Assembly: GCA_036794585.1 (NCBI GenBank)
Contig: DAIRGH010000002.1
Span: forward strand, 1-59,378
Source of the DNA: WHSW01 sp036794585
GTDB lineage: Bacteria; Actinomycetota; Thermoleophilia; Solirubrobacterales; 70-9
DNA length: 59,378 nt
Direction of reading: 5' to 3'
In this document: one piece after another, positions 16,401 to 23,403 of the stretch
Numbering within the stretch: the stretch's first letter is position 1
How the letters are laid out: each line of letters begins with the position of its first letter
The notes under the pieces: generated by a model
What the model was told of the DNA's origin: nothing
What the model saw: only the letters and a program-made list of their open reading frames with translations
The model's database searches: none
Program-made: the position numbers and the translations under genes

Positions 16401-16530
16401 CCCACTCCGGCTGCGCCGCGCGCGCCGCGGTGACCAGCGCGCGAACCTCCTCTGCGCCGAGTTCGGGAACCGTGGCGATCGTCTCCCCGGTCGCCGGGTT
16501 CTCGACCGCAATCCCCGCGCCGTCGGGCAT
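13402..16530 (-). CDS. Aldehyde dehydrogenase - GMC alcohol oxidoreductase fusion (frameshifted near its 3' end)
   Basis: This giant fusion should be about 1156 residues once the frameshift near 13455 is repaired. Residues 1-470 form a complete NAD(P)-dependent aldehyde dehydrogenase: GPWNYPLNNSFGDCIPALAA, FTGSVETGKKVM, catalytic Glu in LELGGKDP and catalytic Cys in NNSGQVCISVERIY. Residues about 495-640 resemble the helical gluconate-dehydrogenase-subunit-3-like region found before long-chain alcohol oxidases (FDDRQRATLTALCDTFIPSL). After that an FAD-binding Rossmann start, VCVVGSGAGGGVIAGELAAA, begins a GMC oxidoreductase. Such an enzyme could take an alcohol to the aldehyde and pass it on to the carboxylate. 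In the form given, the frame ends at 13402 with a short out-of-frame tail. ATG at 16530 begins a standard ALDH N-terminus. The RDD gene stop lies 13 bp upstream. Confidence 0.88.
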   Translation of the reverse strand: MPDGAGIAVENPATGETIATVPELGAEEVRALVTAARAAQPEWEEAGFDGRAKVLLDARRWLVANAERVVGTIVAETGRPVDETQFAELSYGLSALEFWARQAPAYLADERIESASPFVRGRRLVVRYAPVGVVGVIGPWNYPLNNSFGDCIPALAAGNAVVLKPSEVTPLTSLLLAEMLAECGLPEGVFSVATGGGETGAALVDEVDFVMFTGSVETGKKVMAQAAQTLTPVSLELGGKDPMIVLADADLERAANAAVSYGLNNSGQVCISVERIYAEESIHDEFLDRLTQKVERLRQGPPGEPGTVDVGAIIFPPQLELIEAHVRDAVDKGARVVTGGERAPGPGRFYRPTVLADVDHSMRCMTEETFGPTLPVMSVRDADEAVALANDGPYGLQASVWTRDERRGEQIARRIEAGVAMVNDAQLNYAALELPMGGWKASGLGSRHGPDGIRKYTKRQSLMVTPGYAPARDAHHFPYSAEVSQAIGETFALLATSDLFDDRQRATLTALCDTFIPSLEPPEGEDDPHGFWARAASHAAIPEGVEVALLQAELPDEQVEGLRSLLDSLGENGMAAATPQEVREQIVHAFSDQSPEALAGLTTLRAIGKTIFYAMPDLGTGRNPTWDAIGYPGPISAPPDRERPLEIRRPAGGEEVIEADVCVVGSGAGGGVIAGELAAAGKSVVVLEMGGYYDDRDFDQLELSAYQRLYLNGGPFPTADGQISVVAGSCVGGGTVINWTNCLRTHDWVREEWASEHGLDGLDGPDFDAHLDAVSERIQANAECSDLNGPHQRLEEACERYAYDFRPIVRNADRERYDPASAAYMGFGDQSGSKQSTAKTYLVDAQANGAQILSGCRAERVLVEDGRAAGVEATYTDPEAPAGDGAPTRVVVRAPTVVVACGAIESPALLLRSGIGGPAVGDFLRLHPTAAVTAYYAEPQNWCWGPPQAALSHEFANLGDGHGFLIESAQSTTGLFAGAVPWRSGADHKRRMKEWARAAPLINLTREQGHGRVTIDESGNAVTHYPMTTRSTSATSAPESRP

Positions 16531-16543
16531 GGCGCGAGTCTAT

Positions 16544-17419
16544 TTAGTCCGCCTCGATCACCTCGGTGCCGGCCATGCGGTCGGCGAGCGAGCGGCGCTG
16601 CGGGTCGAAGACGACCAGCAGGAAGCCGATCCCGAGGGTCAGCACCGACAGCGCGGTGCCGACTACGCGCCGGAACGCGCGCCGCGCCCCGATCCGCTTC
16701 TCGCCGTCGACGTCGAGACGGATCGAGAGGAAGCGCATGCCGGGGGTCTGGCCCGCCAGCGCCCAGAAGGTCATGAAGTACAGGGCGCCGGCACCCGTCC
16801 ACAGCGCTGCCGCGGCCGCGATCGCGCCGCCGGACGGGCCCTGGTCGTCGCCGATCACGCCGCCGATCGTGACCCCGAAGATCGCCGAGATCGCGAGGAA
16901 GCTGAGGTTGATCACCACGCCGTCGAGCACCGCGGCAATCGCTCGGGTGAAGAGGCCGACGTGCCTGACCTCGCCAGCCGCGGTGGTCGCCTCGGCTGCC
17001 GTGCGCCCGCGCATTCGCTCGAGCACGCGCGCGATCGCGCCGTCGACATGGTCCGCCGTGTCACGGATGGCGCGCCCGAGATCGTCGATCAGCCCGACTC
17101 CCTGCTGGGCGATCGCGGCGCGGATCTCGGGCGCCTCGGCGATCCGCTCGATCAGCTTCTGCACCTCCTCGGAGGCCAAGAGGTGGTCCCAAGCGTGGTC
17201 GACGAGCTCGGAGTCGAGCGCCTTGATCACCGCCCGCTCGACCGCGGGATGGCCCAGGATGCGGTCGGAGGCCTCACTTTCGAGCACGCGGATGACAGCC
17301 CGCTCGACGGCCTCGCTCTCCAGCGCCCGCACGATCGCCTCCTCGGTCCCGCGCTCGAGCAGCCTGGTCGGCAGCGGCCCGCGACGGCGGGCCGGTAAGT
17401 CTGAGCCCGAGGTGGCCAT
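16544..17419 (-). CDS. RDD-family membrane protein
   Basis: This is a 291-residue inner-membrane protein. The first 150 residues are a soluble, helical, acidic region with near-repeats (VERAVIRVLESEA, VERAVIKALDSEL), plausibly an amphipathic or coiled-coil domain. An RDD domain follows: FTRAIAAVLDGVVINLSFLA, a second helix near GGAIAAAAALWTGAGALYFM, GQTPGMRFLSIRL and a final helix LSVLTLGIGFLLVVFD ending in RRSLADRMAGTEVI. RDD proteins are thought to act in transport or as membrane scaffolds; most are uncharacterised. ATG at 17419 is the natural start. It lies 13 bp upstream of the aldehyde dehydrogenase fusion on the same strand, so they probably share a transcript. Confidence 0.8.
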   Translation of the reverse strand: MATSGSDLPARRRGPLPTRLLERGTEEAIVRALESEAVERAVIRVLESEASDRILGHPAVERAVIKALDSELVDHAWDHLLASEEVQKLIERIAEAPEIRAAIAQQGVGLIDDLGRAIRDTADHVDGAIARVLERMRGRTAAEATTAAGEVRHVGLFTRAIAAVLDGVVINLSFLAISAIFGVTIGGVIGDDQGPSGGAIAAAAALWTGAGALYFMTFWALAGQTPGMRFLSIRLDVDGEKRIGARRAFRRVVGTALSVLTLGIGFLLVVFDPQRRSLADRMAGTEVIEAD

Positions 17420-17474
17420 ACCGCATGGTCGCCGCAGCGACGGTCGGAACGGGTGCGATCGCGGAGCCCGAAGG

Positions 17475-17507
17475 GCGAAGCGGAGTCGCGCCGCTGTTGA
17501 GGCGCCT
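17475..17507 (+). repeat. 33-nt intergenic repeat, copy 2
   Basis: This matches 11285-11317 with two mismatches and has an identical 21-nt core at 17487-17507 (GCGCC-gctgttga-GGCGC hairpin). It lies 13 bp before the ATG of the metallophosphoesterase, again directly upstream of a plus-strand gene. No third copy was noticed in the window. Confidence 0.6.
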
Positions 17508-17520
17508 ATCTTCCGGGCGC

Positions 17521-18627
17521 ATGCGCACGGCGATCATCTCCGACCTCCACCTCGGGCTCGGGAGCGGCGCCGACCTGCTGCGTCGCGAGCCCTTCCGCTC
17601 GGTGCTGCTCGAGCGCCTGGCGGGAGCCGATCGCCTGATCCTGCTCGGTGACATCCTGGAGCTGCGCGACCGCCCGCTGCTCGAGGTGCTCGACGCGACC
17701 GCGCCGGTGATGGCGGCCCTCGGCGAGGCGTTCGCGGGGCGCGAGATCGTGATCGTGCCCGGAAACCACGATCACCACCTGATCGAGCCGTGGCTCGAGC
17801 GGCGCGCGCTCGCCGGCAGGCTCGAGCTCGAGCTCGAGCAGACCGGCGAGCCGGAGGGCGTCGCCTTCGAAGCGCTCGCTGCGCAGGCGCAGCCCGCCTC
17901 GGTCTGCTTCGCTTACCCGGGGACCTGGATTCGCTCCGACGTCTACGCCACCCACGGCCACTACCTCGACCGCCATCTGACCGTGCCGACGATCGAGCGG
18001 CTCGGGGTGGCGCTGATCGAGCGGGTGCTCGGAATCCCGGGCGGCGGACCGGACCCGCTCGCGCCGCCCGAGGACGAGCCGGACGCGACGGTGGCGGAGT
18101 ACGAGCGCGTGCAGACGCCCGTGTACGCGCTGCTGTTCGCGCTCGCCCAGGCGACGGTCGGCGAGCGCCGCGGCGGTGCCGACCCGTCGGCGCGGATCTG
18201 GCAGATGCTCTCCGGCGGCGACACGCGCACGGCGAAGGTGCGCAGCTGGCTGCTCGGCGCGGTCGCCGTGCCGGGCGCGGTCGGGGTCGCCAACCGGCTC
18301 GGGCTGGGACCGGTGAGCTCCGACCTGTCGGCGACCGCGATCGGCCGCGCCGGCTTCGACGCGATGAGCGAGGTCGTCGAGCAGCTCGCGATCCGCGCCG
18401 ATCACGTGATCTTCGGCCACACCCACCACCGCGGCTTCCCGCGCGAGCAGGGCCCCGTGCGGCTCTGGAACGCCGGCAGCTGGGTGCACTCGCCCGGCCT
18501 GCTCGGCGCCACCGCGGCGCAGAGCCCCTACTGGCCCGGGACGATCTGCTTCGTCTCCGACGAGGGCGATCCCGAGCTCGCACACGCGCTCGACGAGCTC
18601 AGCCGCGAGGACCTGGCCGAAGACTGA
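17521..18627 (+). CDS. Calcineurin-like metallophosphoesterase
   Basis: This 368-residue metallophosphoesterase has the complete motif set at the expected spacing: MRTAIISDLHLGLGSGADLL (DxH), LILLGDILELRD (GDxxE variant of GDxxD), VIVPGNHDHHLIEPWLE (GNHD), YATHGHYLDRH and HVIFGHTHHRGFP (GHTH), all metal ligands of a dinuclear site. A helical insertion lies between the fourth and fifth motifs. It is likely to hydrolyse a phosphodiester or phosphomonoester such as a nucleotide or lipid headgroup; UDP-diacylglucosamine hydrolases have a similar layout but are shorter. The ATG at 17521 starts directly with the first strand. A 33-nt repeat lies immediately upstream, and the MerR gene follows 56 bp downstream with an operator-like palindrome in the gap. 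Confidence 0.87.
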   Translation: MRTAIISDLHLGLGSGADLLRREPFRSVLLERLAGADRLILLGDILELRDRPLLEVLDATAPVMAALGEAFAGREIVIVPGNHDHHLIEPWLERRALAGRLELELEQTGEPEGVAFEALAAQAQPASVCFAYPGTWIRSDVYATHGHYLDRHLTVPTIERLGVALIERVLGIPGGGPDPLAPPEDEPDATVAEYERVQTPVYALLFALAQATVGERRGGADPSARIWQMLSGGDTRTAKVRSWLLGAVAVPGAVGVANRLGLGPVSSDLSATAIGRAGFDAMSEVVEQLAIRADHVIFGHTHHRGFPREQGPVRLWNAGSWVHSPGLLGATAAQSPYWPGTICFVSDEGDPELAHALDELSREDLAED

Positions 18628-18638
18628 AACGCGGCTGC

Positions 18639-18662
18639 ATGGAACATCGCGGTATGTCCCAT
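18639..18662. promoter_or_regulatory. Putative MerR operator, autoregulatory site
   Basis: The site is an inverted repeat, ATGGAACAT - CGCGGT - ATGTCCCAT, with 9-nt arms and one mismatch, 21 bp before the MerR start codon. Its ACAT-N6-ATGT core is identical in layout to the palindrome at 20408-20425 before the acyl-CoA dehydrogenase. MerR proteins bind palindromes of this kind within promoters and usually control their own gene. Confidence 0.5.
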
Positions 18663-18683
18663 GGCCACCCCTAGAATCGGCGC

Positions 18684-19448
18684 ATGTCGACGGCCGAAGC
18701 CAACGTCGAGCTGACGATCGACGAGCTCGCGCGGCGCACCGGGATGACGGTGCGCAACATCCGCGCCCACCAGTCGCGAGGCCTCCTGCCGGCGCCGACG
18801 GTGCGCGGTCGCACGGGCTTCTACGGGCGCGAGCACGAAGACCGGATCAAGCTCATCCGCGAGCTTCAGGCCGACGGCTTCAAGCTCGAAGCGATCAGCC
18901 GCCTGCTCCACAGCGCCGGCGGCTCCAGCGAGGAGGTGCTGCGCTTCACCCGCGCGGTCAAGGCGCCGTTCGAGGACGAGCAGCCCCAGATCGTCAGCGC
19001 GGAGGAGCTCGCCGAGCGCTGGGGCGGCACCGAACCGCGTCCGGACCTGATCCGGCGCGCCGAGAAGCTCGGCATCCTGCGCCCGCTTCCCGACGGCAAG
19101 TTCGAGGAGCTCAGCCCGCGTCTCGGACGGGCGGCCGCCGAGCTCGCGGCGCTCGGAATCCCGGCCGAGGCGGCGCTCGACGTCGCCGGCGAGCTGCGCA
19201 AGCACTCCGACGCGGTCGCCAAGACGTTCGCTGGCCTGTTCATCGACCAGGTCTGGAAACCCTTCGAGCGTGAGGGTCGCCCCGAGGGACAGCTGCCCCA
19301 GGTCCGCGACGCGCTCGAGCGTCTGCGCCCGCTCGCCTCCGACGCGCTCCTCGCGATGTTCCAGCTCGTGATGACCGAGGTCGTCGAAGAGCGGATGGGC
19401 CGCGAGCTCGAGCGGCTGCAAGACCGCGACGGCGGGCGGCGGCGCTAG
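18684..19448 (+). CDS. MerR-family transcriptional regulator
   Basis: This is a 254-residue regulator. Residues about 9-80 form a MerR winged helix-turn-helix: LTIDELARRTGMTVRNIRAH, GLLPAPTVRGRTGFYGREHE and DRIKLIRELQADGFKLEAIS. The long C-terminal region (about 170 residues) is helical and charged, with no cysteine cluster, so a metal sensor is unlikely. An acyl-CoA or other lipid effector fits the neighbourhood, by analogy with LiuR-type MerR regulators of acyl-CoA catabolism. The gene is followed, across a convergent hydrolase, by acyl-CoA dehydrogenase and SCP2 genes. The same ACAT-N6-ATGT palindrome precedes both this gene and the dehydrogenase. The effector is inference. Confidence 0.85.
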   Translation: MSTAEANVELTIDELARRTGMTVRNIRAHQSRGLLPAPTVRGRTGFYGREHEDRIKLIRELQADGFKLEAISRLLHSAGGSSEEVLRFTRAVKAPFEDEQPQIVSAEELAERWGGTEPRPDLIRRAEKLGILRPLPDGKFEELSPRLGRAAAELAALGIPAEAALDVAGELRKHSDAVAKTFAGLFIDQVWKPFEREGRPEGQLPQVRDALERLRPLASDALLAMFQLVMTEVVEERMGRELERLQDRDGGRRR

Positions 19449-19451
19449 CCG

Positions 19452-20375
19452 CTACGCCGCCCGGGCCAGCAGCCGCTCGCGCATGGTCGTCGCGTCGAGC
19501 ACGGCGGGCTCGGTCGTGGCCAGAAAGTCGGAGAGCGCGTCGACGAACGCGCGCGGGCGCTCGAGCTGCGGGAAGTGGCCGACGCCGTCGAGGATCTCTA
19601 GCCTCGAGCCCGGCATCGCCTCGTGGGCCGCGCGTCCGTGGTCGACGGGGATGATCGGGTCCGAGCCGCCCCAGACGATCAGCGAGGGCAGCGCCTCGGC
19701 CAGGTAGAGGCGATCCAGGGCGCTGACGCGCTGGCCGCCGAGGTCGAGCACCGCCCGCATCGAGGCGATGAACGCGTCCCGCGCCTCGCTGTCGCCCAGC
19801 GAGGCGTAACCGCGGGCGACCTCGGCGAGGTCGGTGCCGGCCTGCAGGCGCAGCGCGCCCAGCACGCGACTGGCGAGCTCGCCGACCCCCAGGACCCGGG
19901 CGTGGGTCAAGAGCGGAAGCACGATCTCCGACCCGGGCAGGGTGGCGGCGCGCAGCAACGGGTGCACCTCGCGGCCGAGCCCGCCGCTGGAGACCAGGAC
20001 CAGCCGCTCGCAGCGCTCGGGGAACTGGTAGGCGAACTGCATCGCGATTCCGCCGCCCAGCGAGTGCCCGACGATCGTCGCGCGGTCGTGGCCGAGCGCG
20101 ACCATCGTGTCGCGGACGGCGCTCGCGTAGGCGCCGAGCGAGTAGTCGCCGCGCGGCTTCGCCGACTCGCCGTGGCCGAGCAGGTCGGGTGCGAGCACGG
20201 TGTGCGTCGCGCTCAGCTGGTCGATCGCCGGCTCCCACTGGTCAGAGCGGCCGGTGATCCCGTGGATGAGGACGATCAGCTCGCCCTCGCCGCGATAGCG
20301 AAAGCAGACGCGATGTCCGTGCAGCTCGATCTCGTTTGTGCCGGCGGCAGCGCCGGGGCGTATCTGGATATTCAT
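19452..20375 (-). CDS. Alpha/beta hydrolase
   Basis: This is a 307-residue alpha/beta hydrolase. It has VCFRYRGEGELIVLIHGITG (HG oxyanion motif), LAPDLLGHGESAKPRGDYSL, the elbow TIVGHSLGGGIAMQFAYQFP with nucleophile Ser in GHSLGG, the acid in IVWGGSDPIIPVDHGR and the histidine in LDGVGHFPQLERP, a textbook triad order. ATG at 20375 is supported by TTAGGAAG seven bases upstream. It shares a 61-bp promoter region with the divergent acyl-CoA dehydrogenase, so the MerR-type palindrome there could control both. It is convergent with the MerR gene, 3 bp apart. Substrate unknown; esterase or epoxide hydrolase-like activity is possible. Confidence 0.87.
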   Translation of the reverse strand: MNIQIRPGAAAGTNEIELHGHRVCFRYRGEGELIVLIHGITGRSDQWEPAIDQLSATHTVLAPDLLGHGESAKPRGDYSLGAYASAVRDTMVALGHDRATIVGHSLGGGIAMQFAYQFPERCERLVLVSSGGLGREVHPLLRAATLPGSEIVLPLLTHARVLGVGELASRVLGALRLQAGTDLAEVARGYASLGDSEARDAFIASMRAVLDLGGQRVSALDRLYLAEALPSLIVWGGSDPIIPVDHGRAAHEAMPGSRLEILDGVGHFPQLERPRAFVDALSDFLATTEPAVLDATTMRERLLARAA

Positions 20376-20407
20376 AGGCAGCTTCCTAACCCCTACCCTT
20401 TGCGATG

Positions 20408-20425
20408 TTACATAAGCCCATGTAA
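20408..20425. promoter_or_regulatory. Putative MerR operator in the hydrolase/acyl-CoA dehydrogenase intergenic region
   Basis: The site is TTACAT - AAGCCC - ATGTAA, a perfect 6-bp inverted repeat with a 6-nt spacer, located 12-29 bp before the acyl-CoA dehydrogenase ATG. It shares the ACAT-N6-ATGT core with the site before the nearby MerR gene. It is also the most AT-rich stretch of the 61-bp intergenic region, as expected for a promoter. Confidence 0.5.
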
Positions 20426-20436
20426 GCTTTCCCGCC

Positions 20437-21717
20437 ATGAACGCCACCGAAGCGGAGCAGCTCGTCGCGCAGGCCGTCAACGGCGCCGGCGAGACCACCT
20501 CCACCCCCACCTTCTCGCTCGAGCTCACCCAGGACCAGAAGGACATCCGCGACTGGGCGCACGGCTTTGCCGCCGACGTCGTCCGGCCGGCGGCAGCCGA
20601 GTGGGACGAGCGCGAGGAGACGCCCTGGCCGATCATCCAGGAGGCGGCGAAGATCGGCCTCTACGGCTACGAGGGCCTGGCCCAGTTCTGGGCCGACGAG
20701 TCCGGGCTCAGCCTGCCGATCGTCAACGAAGAGCTCTTCTGGGGCGACGCCGGGATCGGGATGTCGATCTTCGGCACCTCGCTCGCGGTCGCCGCGATCT
20801 TCGGCCAGGGCACCCCGGAGCAGATGGGCGAGTGGATCCCCCAGTGCTTCGGCAGCCAGGAGGAGCCCAAGGTCGCCGCCTTCTGCTCGTCCGAGCCCGA
20901 CGCCGGCTCCGACGTCTCCGCGATCCGCACCAACGCCAAGTACGACGAGGCCAACGACGAGTGGGTGATCAACGGCCAGAAGGCCTGGGCGACCAACGGC
21001 GGGATCGCCGACGTCCACGTGGTGATCGCCTCGGTCGACCGCGAGCTTGGCTCGCGCGGTCACGCCGCCTTCATCGTCCCGCCCGGTACCAAGGGCTGCG
21101 AGCAGGGCGCGAAGGTGAAGAAGCACGGCCTGCGCGCCTCCCACACCGCCGACGTCCACCTCGACGACTGCCGGGTGCCGGGGTCGTGCCTGCTCGGCGG
21201 CAAGGAGAAGCTCGACGAGCGCCTCGCCCGCGTCCGCGAGGGCAAGAAGGGCCAGTCGCAGGCCGCGATGCAAACCTTCGAAGCGAGCCGGCCGACGGTC
21301 GGCTCGCAGGCGATCGGGATCGCCCGCGCCGCCTACGAGTACGCGCTCGACTACGCCAAGGAGCGCCGCCAGTTCGACAGGGCGATCATCGAGAACCAGG
21401 CGATCGCCTTCACCCTTGCCGACATGAAGACCGAGATCGACGCCGCCAGGCTGCTCGTCTGGCGCGCGGCGTGGATGGGCCGCAACCAGCACAAGTTCAC
21501 CAACGCCGAGGGCTCGATGTCGAAGCTCAAGGCCGGCGAGGTCGCAGTCTGGGTCACCGAGCGGGCGATCCAGATCCTGGGCGGCAACGGCTACACGCGG
21601 GAGTACCCGGTCGAGCGCATGCACCGCGACGCGAAGATCTACGACATCTTCGAGGGCACGGCGGAGATCCAGCGCCTGGTCATCTCGCGGGCGATCTCGG
21701 GAGTACAGGTCCGGTGA
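20437..21717 (+). CDS. Acyl-CoA dehydrogenase
   Basis: This 426-residue flavoprotein of the acyl-CoA dehydrogenase superfamily would introduce an alpha-beta double bond into an acyl-CoA during beta-oxidation. It has VAAFCSSEPDAGSDVSAIRT, WVINGQKAWATNGGIADVHV (FAD-binding middle domain), a C-terminal helical domain with YAKERRQFDRAIIENQAIAF, and the catalytic-base region IQILGGNGYTREYPVERMHR followed by YDIFEGTAEIQRL with Glu in FEGT. Its length is slightly above the usual 380-400 because of an N-terminal extension. Its stop overlaps the SCP2 gene start by 4 bp (GTGA), so the two form an operon. A MerR-type palindrome lies in its promoter region. Confidence 0.92.
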   Translation: MNATEAEQLVAQAVNGAGETTSTPTFSLELTQDQKDIRDWAHGFAADVVRPAAAEWDEREETPWPIIQEAAKIGLYGYEGLAQFWADESGLSLPIVNEELFWGDAGIGMSIFGTSLAVAAIFGQGTPEQMGEWIPQCFGSQEEPKVAAFCSSEPDAGSDVSAIRTNAKYDEANDEWVINGQKAWATNGGIADVHVVIASVDRELGSRGHAAFIVPPGTKGCEQGAKVKKHGLRASHTADVHLDDCRVPGSCLLGGKEKLDERLARVREGKKGQSQAAMQTFEASRPTVGSQAIGIARAAYEYALDYAKERRQFDRAIIENQAIAFTLADMKTEIDAARLLVWRAAWMGRNQHKFTNAEGSMSKLKAGEVAVWVTERAIQILGGNGYTREYPVERMHRDAKIYDIFEGTAEIQRLVISRAISGVQVR

Positions 21718-22181
21718 GTACCGAGAGCGCCGGCGAGCAGGCGGTCGACGTCAGCCAGGTCGACGCCGACGAGTTCGCCAAGAACATCGGCACCGCAACC
21801 GACGAGCAGCTCGCCGAGGCGATGTCGGGCCCGATGCGCGCGCAGATCCTGGACGAGATCTTCACCCGCATGGCGACCCACTTTCGCGCCGACAAGGCCG
21901 GCGACACCGAGGCCGTGATCCATTGGCGGATCGGCGGCCGCGACGACGGCGGTCACGACGACTTCGAGACCGTGATCGCCAACGGCGCCTGCGACGCGCA
22001 CCGCGGCTTTCAGCACGACTCCGCTCGGGTGACGCTGACGATCGGCGGCGCCGACTTCCTGCGTCTGGTCAGCGGCAACGCCGCCGGCCCGATGCTGTTC
22101 ATGAGCGGCAAGCTGAAGCTCGAGGGCGACCTGGTCTTCGCCGCCACCGTGACCGCGTTCTTCGAGATCCCGAGCGGCTGA
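21714..22181 (+). CDS. SCP2 sterol-carrier-like protein
   Basis: This 155-residue protein has an SCP2-fold lipid-binding domain, with VIHWRIGGRDDGGHDDFETV, RVTLTIGGADFLRLVSGNAA and a terminal MLFMSGKLKLEGDLVFAATV motif (the characteristic SGKLKIxGD of SCP2). Such domains bind acyl-CoAs or sterols in a hydrophobic tunnel and often accompany beta-oxidation enzymes. The start is GTG at 21714, inside the last codons of the acyl-CoA dehydrogenase (GTGA overlap). The gene is thus translationally coupled, and the protein probably delivers or sequesters the substrate of that enzyme. Confidence 0.85.
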   Translation: MSTESAGEQAVDVSQVDADEFAKNIGTATDEQLAEAMSGPMRAQILDEIFTRMATHFRADKAGDTEAVIHWRIGGRDDGGHDDFETVIANGACDAHRGFQHDSARVTLTIGGADFLRLVSGNAAGPMLFMSGKLKLEGDLVFAATVTAFFEIPSG

Positions 22182-22212
22182 CCGCCACTCTCGCCGTCAA
22201 GATGGCGGCGAG

Positions 22213-23403
22213 ATGGAGATCACCCACGTCGACGTCCTGGTCGTCGCCGCGGTCGCGGCGCTGGCGCCGATCCTGGTCGACCTCACCCGCCGGATGCGGG
22301 TGCCGGTGGTGGTCGCCGAGATCGCGCTCGGGATCGTCGTCGGCCCGCAGGTGCTGGGGCTCGCCGAGACCGACAGCTTCATCGAAGCGCTGTCGACGTT
22401 CGGCCTCGCCTTCCTGTTCTTCCTCGCCGGGATGGAGATCGAGTTCGAGCGCATCCGCGGCGCCCCGATCCTGCGCGGGGTCGCCGGCTGGTCGACCTCG
22501 GTGGTGCTCGCCTCGCTGGTCGCCCTGACCCTGCATCAGGCCGGGGTCATCGACGCCACGGTGCTCGTCGCTCTGGCGCTGACCACCACCGCGCTGGGAA
22601 CGCTGATGCCGATCCTGCGCGACAGCGGCATCTTGGCCGAGCGCTTCGGAGCCTTCGTCGTCGGCGCCGGCGCGGCCGGGGAGTTCTGTCCGGTCGTGAT
22701 CGTCTCGGTGATCCTCGCCATCGACTCCGGCGACCCCTGGCGCTCGGCGCTGCTGTTCGTGTTCGCCGCCATCGTCGTCCTCGCGGCGCTGGTGGCGCTG
22801 CGCGCGGCGCCGCCGCGGGTGGTGCGGCTGGTGGGGACGACGATGGAGACCAGCGGGCAGCTGGCCATCCGCCTCTCGCTGCTGCTGATCGTCGCGCTCG
22901 CGGTGCTCGCCTCGGAGTTCGGCCTCGACGTGATCCTCGGCGCCTTTGGCGCCGGGATCATCGTCGGGATGCTGATCCGCGGCTCGGACTCGCACGAGTT
23001 CGGCGCCAAGCTTGACGCGGTCGGCTTCGGCTTCCTGATCCCGGTGTTCTTCATCGCCACCGGGATGGACTTCGACCTCGACGCGCTCCTCGACGATCCC
23101 GCCGCGCTCGCGCTCGTCCCCGGCTTCGCGCTGCTGTTCCTGCTCACCCGCGGCCTGCCGGTGCTGCTGCTGTACCGCCGCGATCTCAAGCCGGCCGAGC
23201 GCCTGCCGCTGGCGCTCTTCTCGGCGGCGGCGCTACCGCTGCTCGTCGCGATCACCGAGATCGGCCTCGACACCGGCACGATGAAGACCGAGGTCGCCGT
23301 GGCGCTCGTCGGCGCCGGCATGCTCTCGGTGCTGGTCTACCCCCTGCTGGCGATGAGCGTGAGGCGCAAGCGCGAGGCGCCCGCACCACCGCCGCCGTCC
23401 TAG
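22213..23403 (+). CDS. CPA2-type cation:proton antiporter
   Basis: This 396-residue polytopic protein of the Na+/H+ exchanger (CPA2/KefB-like) family has about 12 hydrophobic segments. Features include RMRVPVVVAEIALGIVVGPQ, FGLAFLFFLAGMEIEFERIR, LALTTTALGTLMPILRDSGI and IPVFFIATGMDFDLDALLDD, the regular signature positions of KefB/NhaA-like exchangers. It lacks the C-terminal RCK/TrkA nucleotide-binding domain, so it is a transport-only form. It starts 31 bp after the SCP2 gene and may ride on the same transcript. It is convergent with the SRPBCC gene, overlapping 4 bp. It probably serves pH or Na+/K+ homeostasis. Confidence 0.87.
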   Translation: MEITHVDVLVVAAVAALAPILVDLTRRMRVPVVVAEIALGIVVGPQVLGLAETDSFIEALSTFGLAFLFFLAGMEIEFERIRGAPILRGVAGWSTSVVLASLVALTLHQAGVIDATVLVALALTTTALGTLMPILRDSGILAERFGAFVVGAGAAGEFCPVVIVSVILAIDSGDPWRSALLFVFAAIVVLAALVALRAAPPRVVRLVGTTMETSGQLAIRLSLLLIVALAVLASEFGLDVILGAFGAGIIVGMLIRGSDSHEFGAKLDAVGFGFLIPVFFIATGMDFDLDALLDDPAALALVPGFALLFLLTRGLPVLLLYRRDLKPAERLPLALFSAAALPLLVAITEIGLDTGTMKTEVAVALVGAGMLSVLVYPLLAMSVRRKREAPAPPPPS

